Assembly (NCBI GenBank): GCA_016206875.1
Contig: JACQQR010000232.1
Span: 1 to 6,061 of the forward strand
Source of the DNA: Candidatus Omnitrophota bacterium
GTDB taxonomy: Bacteria > Omnitrophota > Omnitrophia > Omnitrophales > JACROU01
Direction of reading: 5' to 3'
DNA: 6,061 bases
The number at the start of each line of letters is the position of its first letter. The stretch's first letter is position 1. Shown here piece by piece: positions 1 through 6,058 of the stretch. The translations under genes were made by a program, and so were the position numbers. Below the pieces are notes generated by a model. The model worked only from the letters and a program-made list of their open reading frames with translations, was not told where the DNA came from and did no database searches.

Positions 1-6
1 AAGTCA

Positions 7-34
7 CTGGATTCCCGCTTTCGCGGGAATGACA
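7..34. repeat. Short palindromic repeat element A (dispersed-repeat-like)
   Basis: This is an 8-bp perfect stem (11-18 pairs with 23-30) with a TTTC loop, and it fits the form ATTCCC-N8-GGGAAT. It is flanked by CTGG on the left and GACA on the right. Its framework (CTGGAT at the left, GGRATGAC at the right) is shared with the element at 104-131, which suggests two members of one repeat family. The layout resembles Neisseria dRS3-type repeats, but similar GC-rich palindromes are scattered between genes in many unrelated bacteria. No T-tract follows on either strand, so a canonical intrinsic terminator is unlikely. Copy number elsewhere in the genome cannot be seen from this window. Confidence 0.6.
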
Positions 35-103
35 AATAATCACCAGGATCCCTCATAGTATAAGCCGTTAGGTCATTTTGCAAAGGTTCAGTGGTAATTA
101 ACC
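35..103. other. Non-coding spacer between the two palindromic elements
   Basis: This AT-richer stretch lies between elements A and B. I see no credible start codon with a ribosome binding site, no T-tract terminator and no RNA gene. A piece near 43-52 (GGATCC with flanking bases) loosely resembles an arm of the neighbouring elements, but too weakly to call a third copy. Confidence 0.4.
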
Positions 104-131
104 CTGGATCCCGGGTCAAGCCCGGGATGAC
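104..131. repeat. Short palindromic repeat element B (dispersed-repeat-like)
   Basis: The arms 108-115 (ATCCCGGG) and 121-128 (CCCGGGAT) pair perfectly over 8 bp around a 5-nt loop. The flanks CTGG and GAC match element A at 7-34 in the same orientation, about 97 bp apart, while the stem bases have diverged. On the minus strand it lies just after the rho stop codon and could fold in the 3' end of the rho mRNA. There it might stabilise the 3' end or slow polymerase. No run of T follows, so it is not a standard intrinsic terminator. Membership in a repeat family is inferred from the shared framework. Confidence 0.6.
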
Positions 132-149
132 CGCACTTTCAGGCGGTCA
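128..149 (-). other. Hairpin spanning the rho stop codon
   Basis: The sequence TGACCGC (128-134) pairs with GCGGTCA (143-149) over 7 bp, leaving an 8-nt loop. Read on the minus strand, the first arm begins with the rho TGA stop. It is followed immediately by the arms of element B, so the rho mRNA would end in two stacked hairpins. No T-tract follows. It may act as a 3' stabiliser or a weak terminator, or the fold may be fortuitous; sequence alone does not decide. Confidence 0.4.
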
Positions 150-1562
150 CTTCTCCATTTTATTCAAACTCATCAAGAATTCCGTATTTGACTTGGTTTT
201 GGCCAGACGATCGCGCAACAGTTCCATGGCCTCTGCCGAGCTCAGCTCATTGAGCACTTTGCGTAGCAACCAAACACGATTCAGTTCATCCGGATGCATC
301 AGAATGTTTTCCTTGCGTGTATTGGATTTTTTGACATCAATGGCCGGATAAATGCGCTTTTGGAAGAGGTTGCGGTCAAGCTGGATTTCCATGTTGCCGG
401 TGCCCTTGAACTCTTCAAAAATCACCTCATCCATGCGTGAGCCCGTATCAATCAAGGCCGTGGCCACGATGGTCAAACTTCCGCCTTCTTCTATGTTACG
501 GGCGGCGCCGAAAAATCGCTTGGGCTTATGAAGCGCGTTGGAGTCCACACCGCCGGAGAGAATTTTTCCGGAATGCGGCTCTACCGTGTTATACGCGCGC
601 GCTAAACGAGTGATGGAATCCAAAAGAATCATCACATCTTTTTTATGTTCCACAAGGCGCTTGGCTTTCTCGAGCACCATTTCGGCCACCTGAACGTGGC
701 GCTCTGCCGGCTCATCAAAGGTTGAGGAGACCACCTCGCCTTTTACCGAACGCTGCATATCCGTCACTTCTTCCGGGCGCTCATCAATGAGAAGCACGAT
801 GAGCACCACCTCGGGATGATTGGTGGTGATGCTATTGGCCAGTTTTTGCAAGAGAATGGTTTTTCCGCTGTACGGCGGGGCCACAATCAATCCGCGCTGC
901 CCTTTTCCGATGGGGACCAGAAGGTCCATCACACGTGTGGAAATTTCATCCGGGGCGATTTCCAATTTCAAACGCTTTTCCGGATATAGCGGCGTTAAAT
1001 CGTCAAATGGAATTTTGTCTTTAATATTTTCGGGCAATTCCATATTGACTTTTTCCACCTTCAGAAGGGCAAAATAACGCTCGCCTTCTTTGGGCGGACG
1101 GATTTGCCCGCTTACGGTGTCGCCCGTCCGCAGATTGAATTTACGAATCTGAGAGGGCGAGACATAAATATCATCGGGACAAGGCAAATAATTGTAGTTG
1201 GGGGAACGCAGAAAGCCGAAGCCGTCTTGAAGAATCTCCAATACGCCTTCTCCGTACATCGCCCCGTTGGTTTCCGTGCGGCCCTGGAGGATTTTAAAAA
1301 TCAAATCCTGCTTTTTCATTCCGGGCAAAGCTTCCACGCCGCTTTTTTGCGCCAATTCTGCCAGCTCGGAAGTTTTCATTCGCTTTAAGTTGGCCACATC
1401 CAGCACCACTTCTCCCGAAGCGGTGGTTTGCATCACCCGCTCATCTCGTAAAGGGTTTGGTGGAGATGGGGCATGGGCGCTTGGCGCCGGTGGGTGAGCG
1501 CTGCGTTCTTTCACTTCTCGTTCTCTAACTTCTCTATGATGTTCTCTAGGTTCCCTTGGCAT
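147..1562 (-). CDS. rho: Transcription termination factor Rho
   Basis: Rho is the hexameric RNA-dependent ATPase and 5'-3' RNA translocase that terminates transcription in the cytoplasm. The protein is 471 aa. Residues 1-45 are a charged, proline-rich N-terminal extension that E. coli Rho (419 aa) lacks. A Rho_N helical domain follows at about 52-93, then the cold-shock-like primary RNA-binding domain at about 103-175 (DGFGFLR; DDIYVSPSQIR). The RecA-type ATPase follows, with P-loop APPYSGKT (228-235; catalytic K234), Walker B LLDS (312-316 region; D315), Q-loop around 324-338, R-loop FKGTGN (385-390) and the arginine-finger equivalent R416. The positions matching E. coli bicyclomycin contacts (D260, R262, S316, K386) are kept. 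Two P-loop positions differ from E. coli: Tyr-Ser replaces Lys-Ala just before GKT. I chose ATG 1562 because GAGAGGAG sits 8 nt upstream. An in-frame TTG at 1604 would add 14 residues but lies inside coaE. The start overlaps the coaE stop as TAATG, so coupling is likely. The identification is firm. Confidence 0.98.
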   Translation of the reverse strand: MPREPREHHREVREREVKERSAHPPAPSAHAPSPPNPLRDERVMQTTASGEVVLDVANLKRMKTSELAELAQKSGVEALPGMKKQDLIFKILQGRTETNGAMYGEGVLEILQDGFGFLRSPNYNYLPCPDDIYVSPSQIRKFNLRTGDTVSGQIRPPKEGERYFALLKVEKVNMELPENIKDKIPFDDLTPLYPEKRLKLEIAPDEISTRVMDLLVPIGKGQRGLIVAPPYSGKTILLQKLANSITTNHPEVVLIVLLIDERPEEVTDMQRSVKGEVVSSTFDEPAERHVQVAEMVLEKAKRLVEHKKDVMILLDSITRLARAYNTVEPHSGKILSGGVDSNALHKPKRFFGAARNIEEGGSLTIVATALIDTGSRMDEVIFEEFKGTGNMEIQLDRNLFQKRIYPAIDVKKSNTRKENILMHPDELNRVWLLRKVLNELSSAEAMELLRDRLAKTKSNTEFLMSLNKMEK

Positions 1563-2188
1563 TATGAATTCTCCTCTCTTGCCATTAATTTCAATTTTTT
1601 CCAAATAGATACAACTTGTTGTTTCAACCTGTCCCGAGTGCCGTTGTTGTCGATGACAAAATCGGCCAGCGTTTCTTTTTTAGCCAAGGGCATTTGTGCT
1701 TGAGTCCGGGCCGCTAACTGGGCTGCGCCCAAATGCCTGTCTTCTAACCTCTCAAGCCGCTCTCGGAAGCGGGCACTGACCACAATCGTGACGTCCATTT
1801 TTTTGTCGAAATGGGTTTCAAAAAGGAGGGGCACTTCAAGCACTAGGATTCCTTTTTTTCCACGGGTCTTTTCTTCAAGCGCGCGAAACACAAACGGGTG
1901 CACAATGGATTCTAAAATTTTTCTTTTGCGCGCACTCTGAAACACAACTGCCGCTAATTTCTTTCTTTCGATCCGGCCGCAAGAATCGAGAATGCGCAAA
2001 CCAAAACGTTTTTGAATGGCCTGCGCCGTGGGCGTATCGGGCTTTAAGGCTTGATGGGCGATTGTATCCAGATTGAATACCTGCGCTCCCAACCGGCGAA
2101 ACAGGCCTGCTGCGGTGGACTTACCGGTCCCCACTCCCCCGGTAAGACCCACGAGCAGGCGGTGCAATTTAACTCTCCGGCTCCTCAT
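1562..2188 (-). CDS. coaE: Dephospho-CoA kinase
   Basis: This enzyme phosphorylates the 3'-hydroxyl of the ribose in dephospho-CoA with ATP, the last step of coenzyme A synthesis. It is a 208-aa cytosolic P-loop kinase of usual family length. Visible motifs are the P-loop GGVGTGKST (17-25, K23) and the substrate-site segment VFNLDTIAHQAL (37-48). The common DAD is NLD here, and the second Asp (D41, equivalent to E. coli D33) is kept. Also present are the VPLLFE core (119-124), the lid region around RERLERLEDRH (142-152), TQAQMP (162-167) and the C-terminal FVIDNNG (177-183). The start is uncertain. ATG 2188 overlaps polA by 20 bp with only a poor upstream ribosome site. TTG at 2167 (residue 8) has GGAGAG 5 nt upstream, sits 1 nt past the polA stop, and gives a more typical short N-terminus. 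The gene is coupled to polA upstream and to rho downstream. Confidence 0.96.
   Translation of the reverse strand: MRSRRVKLHRLLVGLTGGVGTGKSTAAGLFRRLGAQVFNLDTIAHQALKPDTPTAQAIQKRFGLRILDSCGRIERKKLAAVVFQSARKRKILESIVHPFVFRALEEKTRGKKGILVLEVPLLFETHFDKKMDVTIVVSARFRERLERLEDRHLGAAQLAARTQAQMPLAKKETLADFVIDNNGTRDRLKQQVVSIWKKLKLMAREENS
1571..1578 (-). promoter_or_regulatory. Ribosome binding site of rho (decides the start)
   Basis: GAGAGGAG on the minus strand ends 8 nt before the ATG at 1562-1560. It lies inside the last codons of coaE and is the strongest Shine-Dalgarno match of the four genes. It fixes the ATG rather than the upstream TTG as the rho start. It also implies that ribosomes ending coaE at the overlapping TAA can re-initiate on rho. 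Confidence 0.8.
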
Positions 2189-4850
2189 ACCAACTGTGTC
2201 CTATTTTCAAACCCACCTCAAGAGGCACATGCAACCGGATTCCTTGCTCCATGCGCTTACGAATTAATTTTGAGATCGCTTCGACTTCATCCCCGGGCGC
2301 ATCAAACACGAGCTCGTCATGCACTTGAAGAATCATCAACGTTTGATAGTTCTGCTCAATCAAATCTCTATCGATGTCAATCATGGCCTGCTTGATCAAG
2401 TCAGCGGCAGAACCCTGGAGCGGGGCATTGATGGCCGCGCGTTCGGCAAACTGACGCATTGTGGCATTCGCACTATTGATTTCCGGAAAGTAAGCGCGCC
2501 GGCCCAGAAGCGTCTTTACGTAGCCGTGTTTGCGGGCATGCTCTTTCTGGGACTCCAGATAATCTTTGACGCGCGCATACCGTTTGAAATAATTTTGAAT
2601 GAACAAATCGGCTTCGCCAATGGAGATGCCTAAATCTTTGGAGAGCCCAAAAGGGGTTTTCCCGTAAATAATGCTGAAGTTCACTGTTTTTGCGGCATAA
2701 CGCATGGGCCGCGTCACGTTTTCCTCTTTCACTCCGTACAAAAGCGCGGCCGTATATTTATGAACGTCCAAGCCTTCCTGAAAGGCCTGGGTCAAATTTG
2801 GGTCTTCGGAAAAATGCGCCAACAGTCTCAACTCGATTTGCGAGTAATCGGCGGAAATAATTTTCCGGGACTTTGCGCGCGGAATAAATGCCTTCCGGAT
2901 TTCACGACCCAACTCCGACCTGATCGGAATATTCTGAAGATTCGGCTCAGAACTGGAAAGCCGCCCCGTAGCTGTGACGGTTTGGTTAAAGGATGTGTGA
3001 ATCAAACCTTCTTGATCCACGAGTTCCGGCAACGCGTCTACATATGTTGATTTCAGCTTGGTTTTTTCCCGGTATTCTAAAAGGAGCTTTGGAACTTCAT
3101 GGGTTTCCGAAAGATGCTCAAGCACAGAAACATCGGTGGAGTACCCGGTTTTCGTTTTCTTAACCACAGGAAGCTTGAGGCGCTCAAATAGAATTTCGGC
3201 AAGTTGCTTGGTGGAGTTTATATTAAATTCCTGGCCGCTTAGTTTATAGATTTTTCCGGTGAGCGCCAGCAAATCTTTTTCCAGGCGCCTGGAAAGCTTC
3301 GCCAAAAATTCGCTGTCAAGCGCAACCCCGTTCATTTCCATGCGGGCCAGCACCTCGACAAGCGGCATTTCTACCTCGCTAAACAGTTTCACAAGACCGT
3401 CTTTTTCGAGGCCGGGACGCAAGCGGTTGACAAGCCGGTACACACAGTCGGCGTCTTCACAGGCATACTCGCTAACGCGCTCCAAGGGCACCGCATCCAT
3501 GGTGATCGCCTTTTTGCCGGTGCCTAAAAGTTCCCGGGTAGCAATTTTGCGCACGCCCAGATGCTCCATGGAAATTTCATCCAGATTATGACGGGCCCGC
3601 TCTGGATGAAGAAGATAGGAAGCAATCATGGTATCAAACTCAAGACCTTCGAGTTGTATACCATGACGGCAAAATACAATGTAATCATATTTAATATTTT
3701 GGCCGAATTTTTTGATGTTCGGATTTTCAAGAATGGGCTTTAAAAGGCGCAGCACTTTACCGCGCTCTAAACCTCCTCCCGCATGTTCCGAGCTGGCGCA
3801 AGGAATATAACAAGCCTCCTGTTCTACGTAAGCAATGCTGATGCCAATCAAGCTGGCCTTAATAGGATCCGAAGAGGTGGTTTCTGTGTCTACAGCAAAG
3901 GCTTTGACTGTAGCTAATTTTTTGACAAAAGCCTTGAGCTCGGAAAGCGTGTCTTGACGGCAATACCGGCGCTCTTCGGTTCCCGCCTGCGCCGTGGGCA
4001 TAATATCCCGCATCAGCGTGCGAAACTCAAAGCGCTTGAACAATTCCATTAACTTTTGGCCGTCCGGCGGCTTGAGTTGTAAATCGGAAATTTTTACATC
4101 AATAGGAACTTGCGTATCAATCGTGGCCAGCTCGCGCGACAAATAAGCCAGCTTTTTGTTTTCTTCCAGCGATTTTCGTATCGCCTCTTTTTTGATTGCA
4201 GACAAATTATTATAAAGATGGTCGAGCGAGCCGAATTCTTTAACAAGCTCCAGCGCCGTTTTCTCGCCCACTTTCGGAACACCGGGAATATTGTCTGAGG
4301 CATCGCCCATCAAGGCCATAAGATCAATCATATTTTCCGGCTTTAAACCCGAGTACCTCTCCGCGACTTTTTTTGCATCATAAATCAATCCTTCTTTCTG
4401 AATGTTATAAATTTTAACTTTTGAAGTCACGAGCTGAAGGGCATCTTTATCGCCGGTGACAATAAATACTTCCAGACCTTCTGTAGCGCCGCGCACAGCC
4501 AAGGTGCCTAAAATGTCATCAGCTTCGTAGCCGGCTTTTTCAAAAATAGGAAACCGGTACGCCTCCAGTACTTCCTTAATTTTAGGCATTTGCTCAATCA
4601 AATCATCGGGCATGGGCTTGCGATGCACTTTGTAATCTTCAAATTTGGCATGGCGGAATGTGGGCTCTTTGCGGTCGAAACAAACGGCGATAAAATCCGG
4701 ATGCTCTTCTTCTACAATTTTTCGCACCGTAGCCACCACACCATAAATGGCATTGGTGGCTTCCCCTTTCGAGTTAGACAAATGCCGTATAGCGTAGTAC
4801 GACCGGTAACACAGCGAATTGCCATCGATTAAATAAAGTGCGCCTTTCAT
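2169..4850 (-). CDS. polA: DNA polymerase I with 5'-3' and 3'-5' exonuclease domains
   Basis: DNA polymerase I removes RNA primers, fills gaps and takes part in excision repair. From ATG 4850 the protein is 893 aa; residue numbers here count from a TTG two codons earlier, so subtract 2. The 5' nuclease domain (about 1-290) has D11, D61, EADD (111-114), D136/D138 and the helix-3-turn-helix GVPKVGEKTA (192-201). The 3'-5' exonuclease domain (about 300-490) keeps D323 and E325 (DTET), D391 (KYD), and Y464/D468 (YACED), so proofreading looks active. The polymerase domain (about 495-895) has ATGRLSSSEPNLQNIP (629-644), motif A DYSQIE (670-675), motif B with R719, K723, F727 and Y731, and motif C HDEL (846-849). 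F727 matches E. coli F762, the residue linked to discrimination against dideoxynucleotides. Motif B reads NFS, where E. coli has NFG. I preferred ATG 4850 over TTG 4856; neither has a clear Shine-Dalgarno sequence. It heads the polA-coaE-rho cluster. Confidence 0.98.
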   Translation of the reverse strand: MKGALYLIDGNSLCYRSYYAIRHLSNSKGEATNAIYGVVATVRKIVEEEHPDFIAVCFDRKEPTFRHAKFEDYKVHRKPMPDDLIEQMPKIKEVLEAYRFPIFEKAGYEADDILGTLAVRGATEGLEVFIVTGDKDALQLVTSKVKIYNIQKEGLIYDAKKVAERYSGLKPENMIDLMALMGDASDNIPGVPKVGEKTALELVKEFGSLDHLYNNLSAIKKEAIRKSLEENKKLAYLSRELATIDTQVPIDVKISDLQLKPPDGQKLMELFKRFEFRTLMRDIMPTAQAGTEERRYCRQDTLSELKAFVKKLATVKAFAVDTETTSSDPIKASLIGISIAYVEQEACYIPCASSEHAGGGLERGKVLRLLKPILENPNIKKFGQNIKYDYIVFCRHGIQLEGLEFDTMIASYLLHPERARHNLDEISMEHLGVRKIATRELLGTGKKAITMDAVPLERVSEYACEDADCVYRLVNRLRPGLEKDGLVKLFSEVEMPLVEVLARMEMNGVALDSEFLAKLSRRLEKDLLALTGKIYKLSGQEFNINSTKQLAEILFERLKLPVVKKTKTGYSTDVSVLEHLSETHEVPKLLLEYREKTKLKSTYVDALPELVDQEGLIHTSFNQTVTATGRLSSSEPNLQNIPIRSELGREIRKAFIPRAKSRKIISADYSQIELRLLAHFSEDPNLTQAFQEGLDVHKYTAALLYGVKEENVTRPMRYAAKTVNFSIIYGKTPFGLSKDLGISIGEADLFIQNYFKRYARVKDYLESQKEHARKHGYVKTLLGRRAYFPEINSANATMRQFAERAAINAPLQGSAADLIKQAMIDIDRDLIEQNYQTLMILQVHDELVFDAPGDEVEAISKLIRKRMEQGIRLHVPLEVGLKIGHSWYEEPES
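2173..2178 (-). promoter_or_regulatory. Candidate ribosome binding site for the alternative TTG start of coaE
   Basis: GGAGAG on the minus strand lies 5 nt before TTG (2167-2165), in the last codons of polA. A second purine tract, GAGGAG (2186-2181), precedes it. Both lie after the upstream ATG at 2188, so they cannot serve that start. This favours TTG initiation, but ATG remains possible. Confidence 0.5.
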
Positions 4851-4856
4851 CAACAA

Positions 4857-5050
4857 ACCAATTTGGGCGAGCGCCTAACATGAATACGGGAATTTTTGAT
4901 GTTCATGAATTGAATTCATCCCCCGGGGGATGAATTGGATTTCCAGAAGGACTGCTCCAATACGAACGAGGGAATCCTAAACTCTGCTTTCATTTCGAAA
5001 CCTAGCGCAATAGGGTATCCAAATGTCTGCCAGGAATCAAGAAGAAGTTT
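4857..5050 (-). promoter_or_regulatory. polA upstream region / putative 5' leader
   Basis: This gap of about 200 bp separates the activator gene from polA and holds no credible small gene. Read on the minus strand, it would be the untranslated leader if the promoter at 5050-5079 is used. It holds a 24-bp perfect palindrome (4913-4936) and the 8-bp palindrome TTCATGAA (4902-4909). It also holds four ATGAAT copies: plus orientation at 4880-4885, 4905-4910 and 4930-4935, and minus orientation at 4914-4919. No purine-rich ribosome site precedes the polA ATG. I recognise no known riboswitch class. Confidence 0.4.
4913..4936. repeat. Perfect 24-bp palindrome upstream of polA
   Basis: Each 12-nt arm is AATTCATCCCCC followed by its exact reverse complement, with no spacer; the centre lies between 4924 and 4925. 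A 7-bp arm (4913-4919) also forms a second dyad with 4905-4911 around a single G. As DNA, this layout of overlapping dyads looks like an operator for a dimeric regulator. As RNA it could form a stem of about 10 bp with a CCGG loop, in the polA leader or at the 3' end of the activator mRNA. No T-tract follows on either strand, so a classical intrinsic terminator is not supported. The symmetry is seen directly; the function is inferred. Confidence 0.6.
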
Positions 5051-5079
5051 TTATACTTTTTTAAACTGGTATTTATCAA
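5050..5079 (-). promoter_or_regulatory. Candidate sigma-70-type promoter for polA-coaE-rho
   Basis: On the minus strand, TTGATA (5079-5074) and TATAAA (5055-5050) are separated by 18 nt. Each hexamer matches the -35/-10 consensus at 5 of 6 positions. It overlaps the last codons and stop of the sigma-54 activator gene and points toward polA. It would start RNA near 5043 and give a leader of about 190 nt. The A-rich end of the activator gene (a KK run) makes chance -10 matches easier, so this is a prediction only. Confidence 0.45.
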
Positions 5080-6046
5080 TTTTCCGCATCAAATCCACAC
5101 GCGAAATTTCAAGGAGCCGTGCGGCTTCGCTTTTGTTCCAGCGGGTGCGGGTGAGCGCCTCTAAAATCATTCTCCTCTCCACTTCATCGGCGGCCCGTTT
5201 CTTGGCTTCTTTTAACGCCAGATTCTGTAAAGGAATTTCCGGCATGACGGAAGCCGGCATTTTTGCGCGGGCCGTCAAGAGCTCGGTCGGTAAATGCTTC
5301 ATATGAATCATGCTCCCCCGGGCCATAATAGCCGCATGCTCCACCACATTATTCAGTTCGCGAATATTTCCGGGCCAAGCATATTCCATAAAAAATTTCA
5401 TCACTTCCGGATCGATTTCCTGTTTCGCCTCGCGGCTCCTCTGGGCGAGCTGGCTTAAAAGCTCCTCCACCAGAATATCGATATCTTCCCGGCGTTCTCT
5501 TAAAGGCGGCAGGAGAATTTTCACCACATTGATCCGGTAATATAAATCTTCTCGGAACTGTTTGTGCTCCACCGCAAGCTTTAAATCTTTATTGCTGGCC
5601 GCAAGAATTCGCACGTTGACATGAATGGGTTTCACACCGCCAATCTTCAAGAAAGCGCCTTCCTGAAGCACGCGAAGGATCTTCACTTGAAGGAGGAAAC
5701 TCATATCGCCGATTTCATCCAGAAAAAAAGTTCCCTGGTCAGCAATCTCAAACAGGCCTTTTTTCTCCGTCACGGCGCCGGTAAAAGAGCCTTTCATATA
5801 GCCGAAGAGTTCGCTCTCTAAAAGCGTGTCGGAAAAAGCGGAACAATTGATGACAACAAATTCTTTATCCTTGCGCGGACTGTTGTAATGAATGGCCCGG
5901 GCAGCCAGCTCTTTGCCGGTGCCGCTTTCTCCCTGAAGGAGCACAGTGGTATCGCGCCCGGCAACGGTTTTGAGCGTTTCCATCACTTCTTTCATGCGCG
6001 GGCTGGCGCTGGCCAGTCTGTCAAAACGAAATACGGGGCGGCTCAT
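5051..6046 (-). CDS. Sigma-54-dependent transcriptional activator (bacterial enhancer-binding protein), AAA+ and Fis-type HTH
   Basis: Proteins of this family bind upstream enhancer sites and use ATP hydrolysis to open sigma-54 RNA polymerase promoters. The 331 aa comprise an AAA+ domain starting almost at residue 7 and a C-terminal helix-turn-helix. Visible motifs are Walker A GESGTGKE (39-46), the sigma-54-contacting loop as GSFTGA (86-91, usually GAFTGA), Walker B FFLDE (107-111) and sensor I AASN (149-152). Arginine-finger candidates are R165 and R171, and sensor II is WPGNIRE (224-230). The Fis-type HTH is at about 291-327 (NKSEAARLLEISR). No receiver, GAF or PAS domain is visible, a layout like PspF (325 aa). 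However, the reading frame stays open through the last 15 bases of the window, and the ATG at 6046 has no ribosome site. It could therefore be the C-terminal part of a longer NtrC-type response regulator. The target genes cannot be told from here. Family assignment is firm; the N-terminus is not. Confidence 0.93.
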   Translation of the reverse strand: MSRPVFRFDRLASASPRMKEVMETLKTVAGRDTTVLLQGESGTGKELAARAIHYNSPRKDKEFVVINCSAFSDTLLESELFGYMKGSFTGAVTEKKGLFEIADQGTFFLDEIGDMSFLLQVKILRVLQEGAFLKIGGVKPIHVNVRILAASNKDLKLAVEHKQFREDLYYRINVVKILLPPLRERREDIDILVEELLSQLAQRSREAKQEIDPEVMKFFMEYAWPGNIRELNNVVEHAAIMARGSMIHMKHLPTELLTARAKMPASVMPEIPLQNLALKEAKKRAADEVERRMILEALTRTRWNKSEAARLLEISRVDLMRKIDKYQFKKV

Positions 6047-6052
6047 AGTTAG

Positions 6053-6058
6053 ATAATA
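6053..6058 (-). promoter_or_regulatory. Possible -10 element before the activator gene
   Basis: TATTAT on the minus strand lies 6 nt before the ATG at 6046. With no Shine-Dalgarno sequence, this spacing would suit a leaderless transcript starting at the ATG. Any -35 element lies beyond the window. If the gene extends upstream, these bases are coding instead and this call is void. Confidence 0.2.

Noticed and set aside
43..52. Possible third degenerate copy of the palindromic element
   Set aside because: Only GGATCC and a couple of flanking bases match, and no stem can be drawn.
68..81. Sigma-54 -12-like TTGC near the left edge
   Set aside because: No GG is found at the required 10-nt distance, so only half of the element is present.
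91..351. Plus-strand open frame of 86 codons crossing the rho 3' end
   Set aside because: It lies mostly antisense to the conserved rho coding region, has no recognisable domain, and begins within a palindromic element; it is a shadow frame.
1563..1604. Upstream TTG start for rho adding 14 residues
   Set aside because: It lies inside coaE without a good ribosome site, while the internal ATG at 1562 has GAGAGGAG 8 nt upstream and a TAATG junction.
2671..2713. PolA motif B with Ser after NF and Lys-Thr after YG as a possible functional oddity
   Set aside because: The Arg, Lys, Phe and Tyr that matter for catalysis are all kept, and NFS is a known variant in family A polymerases of other bacteria, so it is not remarkable by itself.
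4913..4936. Intrinsic terminator at the 24-bp palindrome
   Set aside because: There is no T-tract after the stem on either strand and the dyad has no natural loop, so a classical Rho-independent terminator is not supported.
4935..5306. Plus-strand open frame of 123 codons spanning the polA upstream gap and the activator 3' end
   Set aside because: Two thirds of it is antisense to the conserved HTH region. The translation resembles no family, and the start beside the palindrome has no convincing ribosome site.
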